Shown here: piece by piece, positions 1 to 8,037 of the stretch
Numbering within the stretch: the first letter of the stretch is position 1
Layout: the number at the start of each line of letters is the position of its first letter
Assembly: GCF_002160525.1 (NCBI RefSeq)
Contig: NZ_NFKT01000038.1
Coordinates: forward strand, 1-39,232
DNA from: Lachnoclostridium sp. An169
Lineage (GTDB): Bacteria; Bacillota; Clostridia; Lachnospirales; Lachnospiraceae
Length of the DNA stretch: 39,232 bases
Direction of reading: 5' to 3'
Position numbers and translations under genes: made by a program
Notes under the pieces: model-generated
What the model saw: only the letters and a program-made list of their open reading frames with translations
What the model was told of the DNA's origin: nothing
Databases searched by the model: none

Positions 1-2
1 TG

Positions 3-674
3 TCCCTGTATGAGCATCAGTCCACATACAGCCCGAACCTTCCTCTGAGATTTCTTCTTTATCTCTCCGATCTGTATTCGGATATGACTAAGAACGATAA
101 TCTCTATGGGACGAAGAAAGTACTGATTCCACCACCCCAGTTCATTATCTTCTATAACGGCACAGACGAACAGCCGGACCAGAGGATCTTACGGCTTTCT
201 GATCTCTATACTGTAGAAGAAAAGGAGTACAAACTGGAACTCGAAGCCGTCATGCTCAATGTAAATCTGGGGCATAATGAAACACTCATGCAGGCGTGCA
301 AAACGCTCCGGGAATATGCCCAGTACACGGCACGGGTGCGTCAATACGCCGCCCGGATGCCGCTTGCAGACGCCGTAGAGCGGGCGATCAGCGAATGTAT
401 CCGGGAGGGGATCCTGAAGGAGTTTCTGGAAAAGAACCGCGCGGAGGCGAAGAAAATGAGTATTTATGAATATGATCAGGAAAAACATATGAGGCAGGAA
501 CGGGAAGCCGCCTGGGAGGATGGAGTTGAGGATGGAAGAGAACAGCTCCTCCAGGAGCAGATCCGCAAAAAACTCGCAAAAGGAAAATCAATTACCGAAA
601 TTGCGGATGCACTCGAGGAAACGGAAGACATGATTCGACACCAGATTGAAAAGATGGAAGAGACGGAGAAGTAA
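3..674 (+). CDS. Rpn-family / PD-(D/E)XK transposase-like nuclease, 5' truncated
   Basis: The frame is open from base 3, so the gene begins outside the window. The first residues (LYEHQSTYSPNLPLR, then LRFLLYLSDLY) match what I know of the conserved core of the Rpn / PDDEXK_2 (transposase_31-like) family of recombination-promoting nucleases. An internal ATG at 84 has no good ribosome site and would cut through this conserved block, so it is not the start. The FIIFYNGT block is also typical. The C-terminal third is charged and helical (residues with RAEAKKMSIYEYDQEKHMRQER) and ends in a helix-turn-helix-like KGKSITEIADALEETEDMIRHQI segment, common in this family. The catalytic N-terminus cannot be checked. 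A strong terminator follows. Family call is confident; a cellular role beyond DNA cleavage or recombination is not established here. Confidence 0.8.
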   Translation, partial: SLYEHQSTYSPNLPLRFLLYLSDLYSDMTKNDNLYGTKKVLIPPPQFIIFYNGTDEQPDQRILRLSDLYTVEEKEYKLELEAVMLNVNLGHNETLMQACKTLREYAQYTARVRQYAARMPLADAVERAISECIREGILKEFLEKNRAEAKKMSIYEYDQEKHMRQEREAAWEDGVEDGREQLLQEQIRKKLAKGKSITEIADALEETEDMIRHQIEKMEETEK

Positions 675-698
675 CAGCAGGTGGGGGATCCGACACGG

Positions 699-737
699 CT
701 GAGGGGGCTGCCATGCGGCAGCCCCCTCAGAGCGTTT
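699..737 (+). terminator. Rho-independent terminator of the Rpn-like gene
   Basis: A perfect 14-bp GC-rich stem (arms 699-712 and 717-730, loop ATGC at 713-716) is followed by a T-rich tract (735-738 and again from 741). The T-tract lies on the plus-strand side only, so it terminates the Rpn-like gene rather than the opposing aminotransferase. Confidence 0.9.
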
Positions 738-766
738 TTAATTTTTGCAGGGCATTCTCAATTCTC

Positions 767-1855
767 TTAGAATGTCTTCAATATTTCAAGCAGCCTTGTG
801 TTATCCTCCTGTTTCATGATACAGAAGCGGATGTACTCTCCTTCGAGGCACTGGAAGGATGAGCAGTCCCGGATCATCATACCGTTTTGGATGCAGCTGT
901 CAAAGACGTCTGCAGAGGTAAGCCCGGGCTTCCGGATTTTAAGAAGCAGGAAGTTCGCGTAAGGAGAATATACTTTAAAAGTTTCCGTATCTTCCAGTTC
1001 CCGGCAGATCCTTTCACGTTCGGAGAGAATGAGCGCGCGTGTCTCTGCGATGTATTCCAGATCCTGGAACATCAGCTCTCCGGCGTAGGCGCCGAGACTG
1101 TTCAGCGACCAGGGAATCTGTTTCTCACGCATCTTTTCGAGAAAATCTTTGTTTCCGGTGATTCCGTATCCGAGGCGCATGCCAGGAGCAGCGAAAAATT
1201 TCGAGACGCCCCGGAGAATCATGAGATTGTGATACCGTCTGGTAAAGGGCACGGCTGTGACATTGGAGACAACCGGAGCGAATTCCACATAGGTCTCATC
1301 AATCATCACGAAAATGTCATGTGCACGGCAGAAGGCGAGGAGCGCTTCCATGCCGCCGGTTAGGACAGCCGAGGATGTGGGATTGTTCGGGTTGCATAAA
1401 ATGAGAAAATCATAGCCGTTTTCCAGAGTGCGGCACAGGTCCGGGATGTCCAGAACAAAATCATCACTTTCCCTGAGATGATAATAGTCCTGGGAACTGC
1501 CGGAGAGGGCAAGCTCCCGGGAGTACTCGGAGTAGGTGGGCCCCAGAATCAGAGTTTTCTTTGGCGCGCGTGTCTCGATCAGCAGTGAGATCAGTTCACT
1601 GGAGCCGTTGCCGGGGAGAACAAAATCTGCCGGGATCCCGCAGTATCCGGAAATCGTTTCCCGCAGGGATGTATACTCTCTGTCCGGATAGGAGGAGAGT
1701 ACATCCAGATGGGATGCCGCGGCTGCCTTTACGGACTCGGAGAGCCCCAGTGGGTTGACGTTTGCCGCAAAGTTTACGATATCTTCTTTATTTAAATGAT
1801 AATATTCACAGATTTTTTCAATGTCGCTTCCGTGAAATACAGGACGTGTATTCAT
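767..1855 (-). CDS. PLP-dependent class I aminotransferase, CobD/HisC-like
   Basis: A 362-aa fold-type I PLP enzyme. The N-terminus HGSDIEKICEYY and NFAANVNPLGLSESV resemble L-threonine-phosphate decarboxylases (CobD) and histidinol-phosphate aminotransferases (HisC). ILCNPNNPTSS supplies the conserved Asn that contacts PLP, MIDETYVEF the Asp/Tyr pair, and the Schiff-base lysine is in RGVSKFFAAPGMRLGYG. The C-terminus has the usual Arg that binds the substrate phosphate or carboxylate (YIRFCI). The ATG at 1855 has an AAAGGGG ribosome site. No cobalamin or histidine genes are nearby, so the substrate cannot be read from context. It lies in tandem with the DegV gene (84 bp apart) and may be cotranscribed with it. 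Family certain; CobD versus HisC undecided. Confidence 0.8.
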   Translation of the reverse strand: MNTRPVFHGSDIEKICEYYHLNKEDIVNFAANVNPLGLSESVKAAAASHLDVLSSYPDREYTSLRETISGYCGIPADFVLPGNGSSELISLLIETRAPKKTLILGPTYSEYSRELALSGSSQDYYHLRESDDFVLDIPDLCRTLENGYDFLILCNPNNPTSSAVLTGGMEALLAFCRAHDIFVMIDETYVEFAPVVSNVTAVPFTRRYHNLMILRGVSKFFAAPGMRLGYGITGNKDFLEKMREKQIPWSLNSLGAYAGELMFQDLEYIAETRALILSERERICRELEDTETFKVYSPYANFLLLKIRKPGLTSADVFDSCIQNGMMIRDCSSFQCLEGEYIRFCIMKQEDNTRLLEILKTF

Positions 1856-1939
1856 ATGGCTGCCCCTTTCGTTTTCTGATTTTATCAGTCCTGGAATATT
1901 CCGTGCCAGAAGATTTTGCTTTATCTCAGCCGGAAGATC

Positions 1940-2818
1940 TTATTTTGTTTCAAACAGGATCCCCAGAGTGTTGGGCCCGCAGTGGCAGGAGATCGTGCAG
2001 CTTGCCTTTGTGATATGGATCTCTTTGAAATGTATGGTCTCATCTACGGTTTTCCGTACCAGATCAATATAGTCCTGACTGATGCCGGAATGGGTGATGA
2101 ACAGCAGATCCGTGTTGATATTGTCATATCTGGCAAGTTCGTCTTTCACATATCTGGCCAGAACTTTATCCAGGGAGCCACGGTATTTCTTTCCCACGCC
2201 CATACTGCCGTCGTGGTTGTCCACCTGGATACACGGCTTTAGTTTCAGGACATTTGCGCCCAGGGCGGCAACGGCAGAACAGCGTCCGCCTGCGTGCAGG
2301 AATGTGAGTGTGTCGAGAATAAAACTTGCGTGGCATTTCTCTGTCCTTTTGCGGAGCGCTTCCGCGATGGACTCCGCATCCATGCCCGCCGCGATCATTC
2401 TGCCGGCTGCGACAACAAGCAGGCCGGTGCCGGTGGAGAGATTGCAGCTGTCCACCACATGGACATGTCCCAGTTCGGAGGCTGCGAGACAGCAGTTCTG
2501 GTAGGAACTTGAGAGAGCGTGTCCCAGGTTGATGTGGATCACTTCATATCCCTGTTCCACCCAGGGACGGAAATGCTCGATATATTCTTCTACATTTACG
2601 GCGGAAGTTTTTGGGAGAATCTTTTTCTTATAATATTCCTCATATACTTCTTCCGGCGTGATATCTACATTATCCTTGTAGTCCTTTCCGTCCAGAATAA
2701 TATGAAGCGGAAAATAGTTGACGTGGAAACGCTCTTTTAACTCGGAGTCGAGGTCGCAGGTGCTGTCGGCGCTTAAGATGATTTTTGCGTCTGACTGTCG
2801 GTTCGTTGTAGCTGACAT
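1940..2818 (-). CDS. DegV family fatty-acid-binding protein
   Basis: 292 aa. It begins with the diagnostic IILSADSTCDL motif, followed by YFPLHIILDGKDYKD, the PKTSAV segment, the INLGHALSSSYQNCCLAA loop and, in the second domain, the LDTLTFLHAGGRCSA and KLKPCIQV motifs. In related proteins these two domains hold a fatty acid. Some DegV (FakB) proteins present the fatty acid to FakA kinase for phospholipid synthesis; no FakA is visible here. The ATG at 2818 is preceded by GGAGGG at a good distance. It is divergent from the alpha/beta hydrolase at 2978 across a 159-bp region that contains promoters for both sides. Confidence 0.92.
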   Translation of the reverse strand: MSATTNRQSDAKIILSADSTCDLDSELKERFHVNYFPLHIILDGKDYKDNVDITPEEVYEEYYKKKILPKTSAVNVEEYIEHFRPWVEQGYEVIHINLGHALSSSYQNCCLAASELGHVHVVDSCNLSTGTGLLVVAAGRMIAAGMDAESIAEALRKRTEKCHASFILDTLTFLHAGGRCSAVAALGANVLKLKPCIQVDNHDGSMGVGKKYRGSLDKVLARYVKDELARYDNINTDLLFITHSGISQDYIDLVRKTVDETIHFKEIHITKASCTISCHCGPNTLGILFETK

Positions 2819-2866
2819 GAATTTCCCTCCAAAAAAACAGATGCTGGTTGTTGCGGTTCAGAAAAT

Positions 2867-2875
2867 AGTATAACA
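2867..2875 (-). promoter_or_regulatory. Possible extended -10 promoter for the DegV gene
   Basis: On the minus strand the sequence reads TGTTATACT, an extended -10 (TGnTATACT) about 50 bp upstream of the DegV start. I see no good -35 box at 17 bp, so the call is weak. Confidence 0.35.
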
Positions 2876-2914
2876 CGCTTTTGGAAAAACAGCAGGAGTT
2901 TATAAATAATTTTT

Positions 2915-2943
2915 TTGCTTTCTCATGTATGATAAAGTATAAT
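2915..2943 (+). promoter_or_regulatory. SigA-type promoter of the hydrolase gene
   Basis: TTGCTT (2915-2920), a 17-bp spacer and an exact TATAAT (2938-2943). It lies 35 bp upstream of the ATG at 2978 and would drive the plus-strand gene run beginning there. Confidence 0.65.
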
Positions 2944-2977
2944 GAAAAGAACAGAAAACAGGTCAGGAGAGTTTTGC

Positions 2978-3895
2978 ATGAAGAAAACGACATTTACCTT
3001 CCCCTCGGCGGATAAAAAGACACAGATCCACGGGGCAGAGTGGGGAACGGACAGGATGCCTGCCGGAATCGTTCAGATTTGTCATGGAATGACAGAATAT
3101 ATTGACAGATATGATGAACTTGCGGAATTTTTTGCAGAGATGGGACTTGTGACGGCGGGCTGTGATGTTATCGGACATGGAAGTTCGGTGGTGCCCGGTG
3201 AGATCCCCATGCATATGGAACGGTGGGAGGATGCAGTCAGCGATTTTGAGACGTGCAGGGAGATCCTGTCGAGAAAGTATCCGGGAGTGCCGTATTTCAT
3301 TCTGGGATTCTCTCTGGGCTCCTTTGTGGCACAGACACATCAGGAAAAATACCCCGGCACCGTGGACGGCGTCATGCTCCTGGGAAGCGGATTTATCCCC
3401 ACATTTCAGTTGAAGATTGCGGAAATGATGGTGAAGAAGGAAGGGGAAAAAGCCGGCATGAACCAGACGTCTCCGGCGATTCATCAGCTCTCATTCGGGA
3501 CTTACAACCGGCGCTTTAAGCCCAATAAAAGTGAGTTTGACTGGCTGTACAGGGATGAGGAGTGCCTCCGCTCCTATGAGGAGGATGAGCGGATCGGCAG
3601 AGATATGAGCTGCCGCTTTTTTGAACAGTTCCTGTCCGGTATGGCGTATGTGAATGAGAATCTGAAAAAGCTGCCCAGGGACGTGCCGGTTCTGTTCGTG
3701 TCCGGGGAGGAGGATCCGGTGGGAGATTTCGGCAAAGGTGTGACAAAGCTCTTTGAAAAGTACCGGAAGCTGGGGATCCCCGCAGAGCTTCACATGATCC
3801 CTCAGTACCGGCATGATATTCTGCATGACGGGTGCAGGCGTCAGGTGTACGGGATCATGGAGAAATTCTTAAAAGAACAGATAAAAAACAGATAA
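2978..3895 (+). CDS. Alpha/beta hydrolase, monoacylglycerol lipase / lysophospholipase type
   Basis: 305 aa from the ATG at 2978, which has GGTCAGGAGA 7 bp upstream; an earlier in-frame ATG at 2942 lies inside the -10 box and is rejected. The serine-hydrolase fold is clear: the oxyanion region IVQICHGMTEYIDRYDELAEFFA, the DVIGHGSS segment, the nucleophile elbow GFSLGS with Ser112, the acid-bearing strand VPVLFVSGEEDPVGD, and the late histidine in QYRHDILHDG. This arrangement resembles PldB/YtpA-like lysophospholipases (Hydrolase_4). No signal peptide is seen, so it is probably cytoplasmic. It is 14 bp from the next gene, another hydrolase, suggesting an operon. Substrate not determined. Confidence 0.85.
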   Translation: MKKTTFTFPSADKKTQIHGAEWGTDRMPAGIVQICHGMTEYIDRYDELAEFFAEMGLVTAGCDVIGHGSSVVPGEIPMHMERWEDAVSDFETCREILSRKYPGVPYFILGFSLGSFVAQTHQEKYPGTVDGVMLLGSGFIPTFQLKIAEMMVKKEGEKAGMNQTSPAIHQLSFGTYNRRFKPNKSEFDWLYRDEECLRSYEEDERIGRDMSCRFFEQFLSGMAYVNENLKKLPRDVPVLFVSGEEDPVGDFGKGVTKLFEKYRKLGIPAELHMIPQYRHDILHDGCRRQVYGIMEKFLKEQIKNR

Positions 3896-3909
3896 ATGGA
3901 GTGATTTTT

Positions 3910-4956
3910 ATGAAGAAAGCAGTTATATTTCCGGGAGTCGGCTATCATACAGACAAGCCGCTTCTCTATTACAGTAAAAAGATCGCAGCAAATTACGGAT
4001 ATGAAGTGGTCGAAGTTCCCTACGGAAATTTTCCGAAAGGGGTGAAAGGATCAAAAGAAAAGATGGAGGCAGCCTTTTTCAGTGCCCTGGCTCAGGCGGA
4101 GGAGATTCTTAAAGGTGCGGAACTGGAATCCTGCGATGATCTGCTCTTTATCTCGAAGAGCGTGGGGACGGCGGTGGCTTCCGCCTATGCACAGAAACAT
4201 CAGCTCCGCACGAGAAATATTTATTATACCCCGGTGGCAGCCTCCTTTCAGTTTATGACACAGCCGGGGATTGTGTTCCACGGGACAAAGGATTCCTGGG
4301 CTGAGACCTCTGTGATCCGAAAGGGCTGTGAAAAAGGCGGATTCCCGCTCTATATTACGGAGAATGCCAACCACTCCATGGAGACGGGAAATGTGGGGGG
4401 AGATCTGGACAACCTGAAGAAGATTATGGAGATTACAGAACAGTATATCGGCGGGGCAGGCTCGAACAGCGGACTCCGAATTCATTATGCGTCTCTGGAT
4501 GATCTGGATGCGGTGGAAGCTCTGGAGAAAGCCGGATTTCCGCCTGCAGAAGCAGGTAAGCGGGAAGATTTCGAAAAGAGGATTCTGGCTTTCCCGAGGC
4601 ATTTCTGGCTCCTGGAAGAAGACGGAAAACTGGTCAGCATGGTAAACGGAATGGTGACGAACGAAACGCATTTGAGAGATGAGATGTTTGAAAATGCCGA
4701 TTTACATGATGAGGACGGGGAGTGGCAGATGCTCTTTGGCGTGGTGACAGATCCTGCATACCAGGGAAAAGGCTATATGTCACGACTGATGGAACATGTG
4801 ATCGAAGATGTGAGAAGACAGGGCAAGAAGGGGCTTGTGCTTACGTGCAAGGATCGTCTGATTCCATTCTACAGCAGATTCGGTTTTGTGAATGAAGGAA
4901 AATCCCAGTCGGAGCATGGAGGGGCTGTCTGGTACGAGATGCGCCTGACGTTTTGA
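3910..4956 (+). CDS. Alpha/beta-hydrolase-like domain fused to a GNAT acetyltransferase
   Basis: 348 aa from the ATG at 3910, with TGGAGTG upstream. Residues 1 to about 195 resemble a small alpha/beta hydrolase: an N-terminal strand AVIFPGVGYHTDKPLLYYS, an elbow-like FISKSVGTAVAS whose Ser sits in SKSVG, a strand with FHGTKDSW that could supply the acid, and ENANHSME with a candidate histidine. From about residue 203 a GNAT domain starts (IHYASLDDLDAVEALEKAGFP) and carries the acetyl-CoA loop in FGVVTDPAYQGKGYMSRLM, followed by FYSRFGFVNEG, as in bacterial arylalkylamine (AANAT-like) acetyltransferases. The two halves are in one uninterrupted frame. A linked hydrolase-acetyltransferase function is inferred; the substrate is unknown. 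Confidence 0.75.
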   Translation: MKKAVIFPGVGYHTDKPLLYYSKKIAANYGYEVVEVPYGNFPKGVKGSKEKMEAAFFSALAQAEEILKGAELESCDDLLFISKSVGTAVASAYAQKHQLRTRNIYYTPVAASFQFMTQPGIVFHGTKDSWAETSVIRKGCEKGGFPLYITENANHSMETGNVGGDLDNLKKIMEITEQYIGGAGSNSGLRIHYASLDDLDAVEALEKAGFPPAEAGKREDFEKRILAFPRHFWLLEEDGKLVSMVNGMVTNETHLRDEMFENADLHDEDGEWQMLFGVVTDPAYQGKGYMSRLMEHVIEDVRRQGKKGLVLTCKDRLIPFYSRFGFVNEGKSQSEHGGAVWYEMRLTF

Positions 4957-4968
4957 GAAAAAAATAGC

Positions 4969-5352
4969 ATGAAAGAAAAGAAAGAATTTAATTTCTATAA
5001 GCGCGCAAGAATTGTCTGCCTGGCCATCCCCTTCGGGAAAGTGGCAACGTACGGTCAGATTGCTCTTCTGTGCGGAAAGCCGAAGAATGCGCGCCAGGTG
5101 GGATACGCCCTGAACCGGGGACGCCTGGGCGAGGAAATTCCGGCCCACCGGGTGATAAATTCCCGGGGAATCTTAAGCGGCGCTGCTGCGTTCGACACTT
5201 ACGATATGCAGCGGATTCTCCTTAACGGGGAGGGTGTGGAAACGGAGTGGACGGAAGACGGATGGAAGGTGGATCTGAAACGTTTCGGCTGGAAAAGTAC
5301 GATGGGGGAAGCGCTTGAATTTCGGGAACGATTTGAGCAGGAAGGGATATAG
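4969..5352 (+). CDS. Alkyltransferase-like (ATL) DNA lesion-binding protein
   Basis: 127 aa. It has the DNA-binding domain of O6-alkylguanine-DNA alkyltransferase: IPFGKVATYGQIALLCG, the helix-turn-helix with the flipping arginine in NARQVGYALNRG, and the active-site block. In true MGMT/Ogt enzymes that block reads PCHRV; here it is PAHRV (Ala59), so no methyl-acceptor cysteine is present. This is the hallmark of ATL proteins, which bind O6-alkylguanine and hand it to nucleotide excision repair. Length fits ATLs, which lack the MGMT N-terminal domain. The start is forced, because an in-frame stop ends at 4956, and its ribosome site is weak, suggesting translational coupling to the preceding gene 12 bp upstream. 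Confidence 0.88.
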   Translation: MKEKKEFNFYKRARIVCLAIPFGKVATYGQIALLCGKPKNARQVGYALNRGRLGEEIPAHRVINSRGILSGAAAFDTYDMQRILLNGEGVETEWTEDGWKVDLKRFGWKSTMGEALEFRERFEQEGI

Positions 5353-5417
5353 AGAGATTACGGCAGGAAAAATACAGGAGAAAGAATACAGGAGGAATAA
5401 TTACCAGGAGGGAAGAT

Positions 5418-6287
5418 ATGCCAGGAGAAAATGAGATAAAAGGCTGCGGAAAAAATACCGGGATTCGCTGTATCGCGCTGGATTTGGATAAGACAACGCT
5501 GAACACCCGGGGAAGCTTAAGCCGGGAAAACCGGGAGATGCTGGAAGCAGCAGCGGACGCCGGGATTGAGATCGTGGCGGCAAGCGGACGGTCGCTGGAC
5601 TCCCTCCCGGAGGAGATAACGGAATTGCAGGGAGTACATTATGCGATCACTTCAAACGGCGCGGCGGTGTATGACCTTGTACAGGGAAAATGTCTGCGGC
5701 AGTTTAAGATGACCCCGGGATCTGTAGATGAGATTCTGAAGCTGACTGCAGATCGGAAGGTGGCATATGAGGCGTTTATTGACGGGAAACCCTATGCACA
5801 GAAAAGTTATGTGGAAGATCCTGTCAGACACGGCGCGTCATCCCATGCGGTTGGCTATATACAGACGACCCGCGCCCCGGTGGAAGACATGAGAGGATTT
5901 ATCAGAGGGCACAGGAATGAGTTGGACTGCATCGATATTGTGACCGGGGATGAAAAACTCAAGATGGAATTGTGGAAAACTTTTGAAAAACAGGTGGAGG
6001 ATGTGTATATCACCTCTTCTGTGCCCCAGCTTCTGGAGATTTCCCACAGAGATTCCGGAAAGGAGAACGGCGCTGCATTCCTTTTGGAATATCTGGGGAT
6101 GAAGCGGGAAAATCTGGCGGCGTTCGGGGACGGAGATAATGACTGCGGACTTCTGCATTTCGCGGAAATCGGATTCGCGGTGGAAAATGCATCGGACGCC
6201 TGCAGGGCGGCGGCAGACCGGATTGTTCCTTCTAATGATGAGAACGGAGTGGCGGAAGGAATCCGGCAGATTTTATGGGAGAGATAG
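5418..6287 (+). CDS. HAD superfamily (Cof-type, IIB) phosphatase
   Basis: 289 aa. HAD motif I is ALDLDKTTLN with the Asp nucleophile at 22 and the acid/base Asp at 24. Motif II is in IVAASGRSLDSL and motif IV is AFGDGDNDCGLLHFA, followed by the Cof-type AVENASDACRAAADRIV. The large type IIB cap lies between motifs II and III, as in Cof/YidA sugar-phosphate or flavin-phosphate phosphatases. The ATG at 5418 is preceded by GGAGGGAAGAT. The short spacer after the ATL gene (5353-5417) is rich in AGGA repeats and holds no clear terminator, so cotranscription is possible. Exact substrate unknown. Confidence 0.9.
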   Translation: MPGENEIKGCGKNTGIRCIALDLDKTTLNTRGSLSRENREMLEAAADAGIEIVAASGRSLDSLPEEITELQGVHYAITSNGAAVYDLVQGKCLRQFKMTPGSVDEILKLTADRKVAYEAFIDGKPYAQKSYVEDPVRHGASSHAVGYIQTTRAPVEDMRGFIRGHRNELDCIDIVTGDEKLKMELWKTFEKQVEDVYITSSVPQLLEISHRDSGKENGAAFLLEYLGMKRENLAAFGDGDNDCGLLHFAEIGFAVENASDACRAAADRIVPSNDENGVAEGIRQILWER

Positions 6288-6442
6288 CAGGAACTTTTCG
6301 CAGACGGTCCGGACAGCGCGGGGATATAAAGCAAGGTTTTGTCTAAAAGAAACAAGGATTTGTCAGATTAACCGGATCAACCGCGCGGATGTTTGCGGAA
6401 CAGTGTTTTATAACATCTGGAAGAAAAGAAAGGAAAAAAAAT

Positions 6443-7426
6443 ATGTATACAGCATCAGAAAAAAGGTATGAAAAGATGATTTACAACCGCTGCGGAAAAA
6501 GCGGACTGAAGCTCCCGGCGGTTTCACTGGGACTCTGGCACAATTTCGGGGATACCGGAGTGTATGAAAACATGAGGCAGATCTGTTTTACCGCCTTTGA
6601 CAACGGGATTACTCATTTTGATCTGGCGAATAATTACGGACCTGACCCGGGAAGTGCGGAGAAGAATTTCGGAAAGATCCTCAGAGAAGATCTGGGCCGA
6701 TACAGGGACGAGCTGATCATCAGCACGAAAGCCGGATATGATATGTGGGAAGGTCCTTATGGAAACTGGGGAAGCAGAAAATATCTGATCGCCAGCCTGG
6801 ACCAGAGCCTGGAGCGTCTGGGTCTGGATTATGTTGATATCTTTTATCATCACCGTATGGACCCGGAGACTCCTCTGGAGGAGACCATGGGAGCACTTGC
6901 ACAGATCGTGGCTTCCGGAAAAGCCCTCTACGTAGGACTTTCCAACTATGACGGTCCGACTCTGGAGAAAGCGGCGGCGATTCTGGATGACCTGCACTGC
7001 CCGTTTATTATCAATCAGAACCGCTATTCCATCTTCGACAGAACCATCGAGAACAACGGGCTGAAAGAGACATCAGCAGAACTCGGCAAGGGGATCATTG
7101 CATTCAGCCCGCTGGCACAGGGGCTCCTGACGAACCGCTATCTGAACGGAATTCCGGAGGACAGCAGGATCCGGACAGACGGCAGATTCCTTCATGCAGA
7201 TAATCTGACCGAAGAAAAGCTTCAGCAGATCCGGAAACTGAACGGCATCGCGGCAGGAAGAGGTCAGACTCTGGCTGAGATGGCGCTGAGCTGGATACTC
7301 AAAGACGGAATCGTGACCAGCGTCCTTGTGGGAGCTTCCAGACCGTCCCAGATTATCGACAATGTGAAAGCGATTCAAAACATCGAATTCAGCGAGGAAG
7401 AACTGAAAAAAATCGACGAAATCTAA
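6443..7426 (+). CDS. Aldo-keto reductase, YghZ / L-glyceraldehyde-3-phosphate reductase type
   Basis: 327 aa from the ATG at 6443 (AGAAAGG upstream); an upstream ATG at 6389 has no ribosome site. The N-terminus MIYNRCGKSGLKLPAVSLGLWHNFGD is typical of the AKR14-like YghZ/Gpr group. The AKR catalytic tetrad is visible: Asp in HFDLANNYG, Tyr in the same segment, Lys in ISTKAGYDMW, and His in FYHHRMDPETP. The NADPH-binding part is in the C-terminal half (GASRPSQIIDNVKAI). It would reduce small aldehydes with NADPH and contribute to detoxification of reactive carbonyls. The stop codon overlaps that of the convergent SOD-like gene. Confidence 0.9.
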   Translation: MYTASEKRYEKMIYNRCGKSGLKLPAVSLGLWHNFGDTGVYENMRQICFTAFDNGITHFDLANNYGPDPGSAEKNFGKILREDLGRYRDELIISTKAGYDMWEGPYGNWGSRKYLIASLDQSLERLGLDYVDIFYHHRMDPETPLEETMGALAQIVASGKALYVGLSNYDGPTLEKAAAILDDLHCPFIINQNRYSIFDRTIENNGLKETSAELGKGIIAFSPLAQGLLTNRYLNGIPEDSRIRTDGRFLHADNLTEEKLQQIRKLNGIAAGRGQTLAEMALSWILKDGIVTSVLVGASRPSQIIDNVKAIQNIEFSEEELKKIDEI

Positions 7427-7947
7427 ACGCAGAACCTTCTTTCCGCCTGGCTCCAGTTTACAACATGGAACCAGGCGTCAATATATGCGGCACGCATGTT
7501 ATAGTGTTTAAGATAATAGGCGTGTTCCCGGACAAGCCAGGCATATCCGGAACCGAATACGGAGAGCGCGGCTTCCTTGAAGAGCGCTTTGAAGTTTTCC
7601 GGACTTCCGAACCGGCAGGTCATTTCCCGGAAGAGGACAGGAGCCGAACAGGGAGCCGCCGGTTCCTTCATGCCGTTAAAATAGAAGCGGTGGCTGAATA
7701 CCCCTCCGGCGTTGTTGCGGACCGGATTCTGCAGACGGCAGGGAAGTCTGCGCCAGACGGTCAGCAGTTCTTCCAGGGAAAAACGCTGCAGGGCGGGATT
7801 CTCTTCCAGTACCTTGTTGAGATTATCGATATACGTCTGCAGATGCCGGTCGTGATGCAGATGCATGGTCTTTTCATCGATGAAAGGCTCCAGAGCGTTG
7901 TAAGCATATGGCAGCGGTGTGTTGACAAAAGGATAGTAACTGTTCAA
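7423..7947 (-). CDS. Fe/Mn superoxide dismutase-like protein with internal deletion
   Basis: 174 aa. It reads as an Fe/Mn SOD: LPYAYNALEPFIDEKTMHLHHDRHLQTYIDNLN (first metal His at about 31), NNAGGVFSHRFYF (second His at 86), FGSGYAWLV, EHAYYL (third His at 142) and YIDAWFHVVNWSQA. Canonical enzymes have some 25-30 residues between the GSGWAWLV and EHAYYL blocks, ending in DVW, whose Asp is the fourth metal ligand. Here VREHAYYL follows directly, so that Asp and the preceding strand are missing without a frameshift. The start is TTG at 7947 with GGAGG 8 bp upstream. Activity is doubtful; it may be a decaying gene or a repurposed fold. Divergent from the LysR gene. Confidence 0.8.
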   Translation of the reverse strand: MNSYYPFVNTPLPYAYNALEPFIDEKTMHLHHDRHLQTYIDNLNKVLEENPALQRFSLEELLTVWRRLPCRLQNPVRNNAGGVFSHRFYFNGMKEPAAPCSAPVLFREMTCRFGSPENFKALFKEAALSVFGSGYAWLVREHAYYLKHYNMRAAYIDAWFHVVNWSQAERRFCV

Positions 7948-8037
7948 TGATACGGCCTCCGGTAAGCTGAAGTTCCGAAATGGCGGAACCGGGAAATCGA
8001 TACCAGTATATGCCGGGACAGAAAAAGGGTGACAGAA

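Noticed and set aside
887..1363. Plus-strand open frame opposite the aminotransferase
   Set aside because: No family features and fully overlapped by a convincing PLP enzyme; treated as a shadow frame, as are the other long antisense frames across the window.
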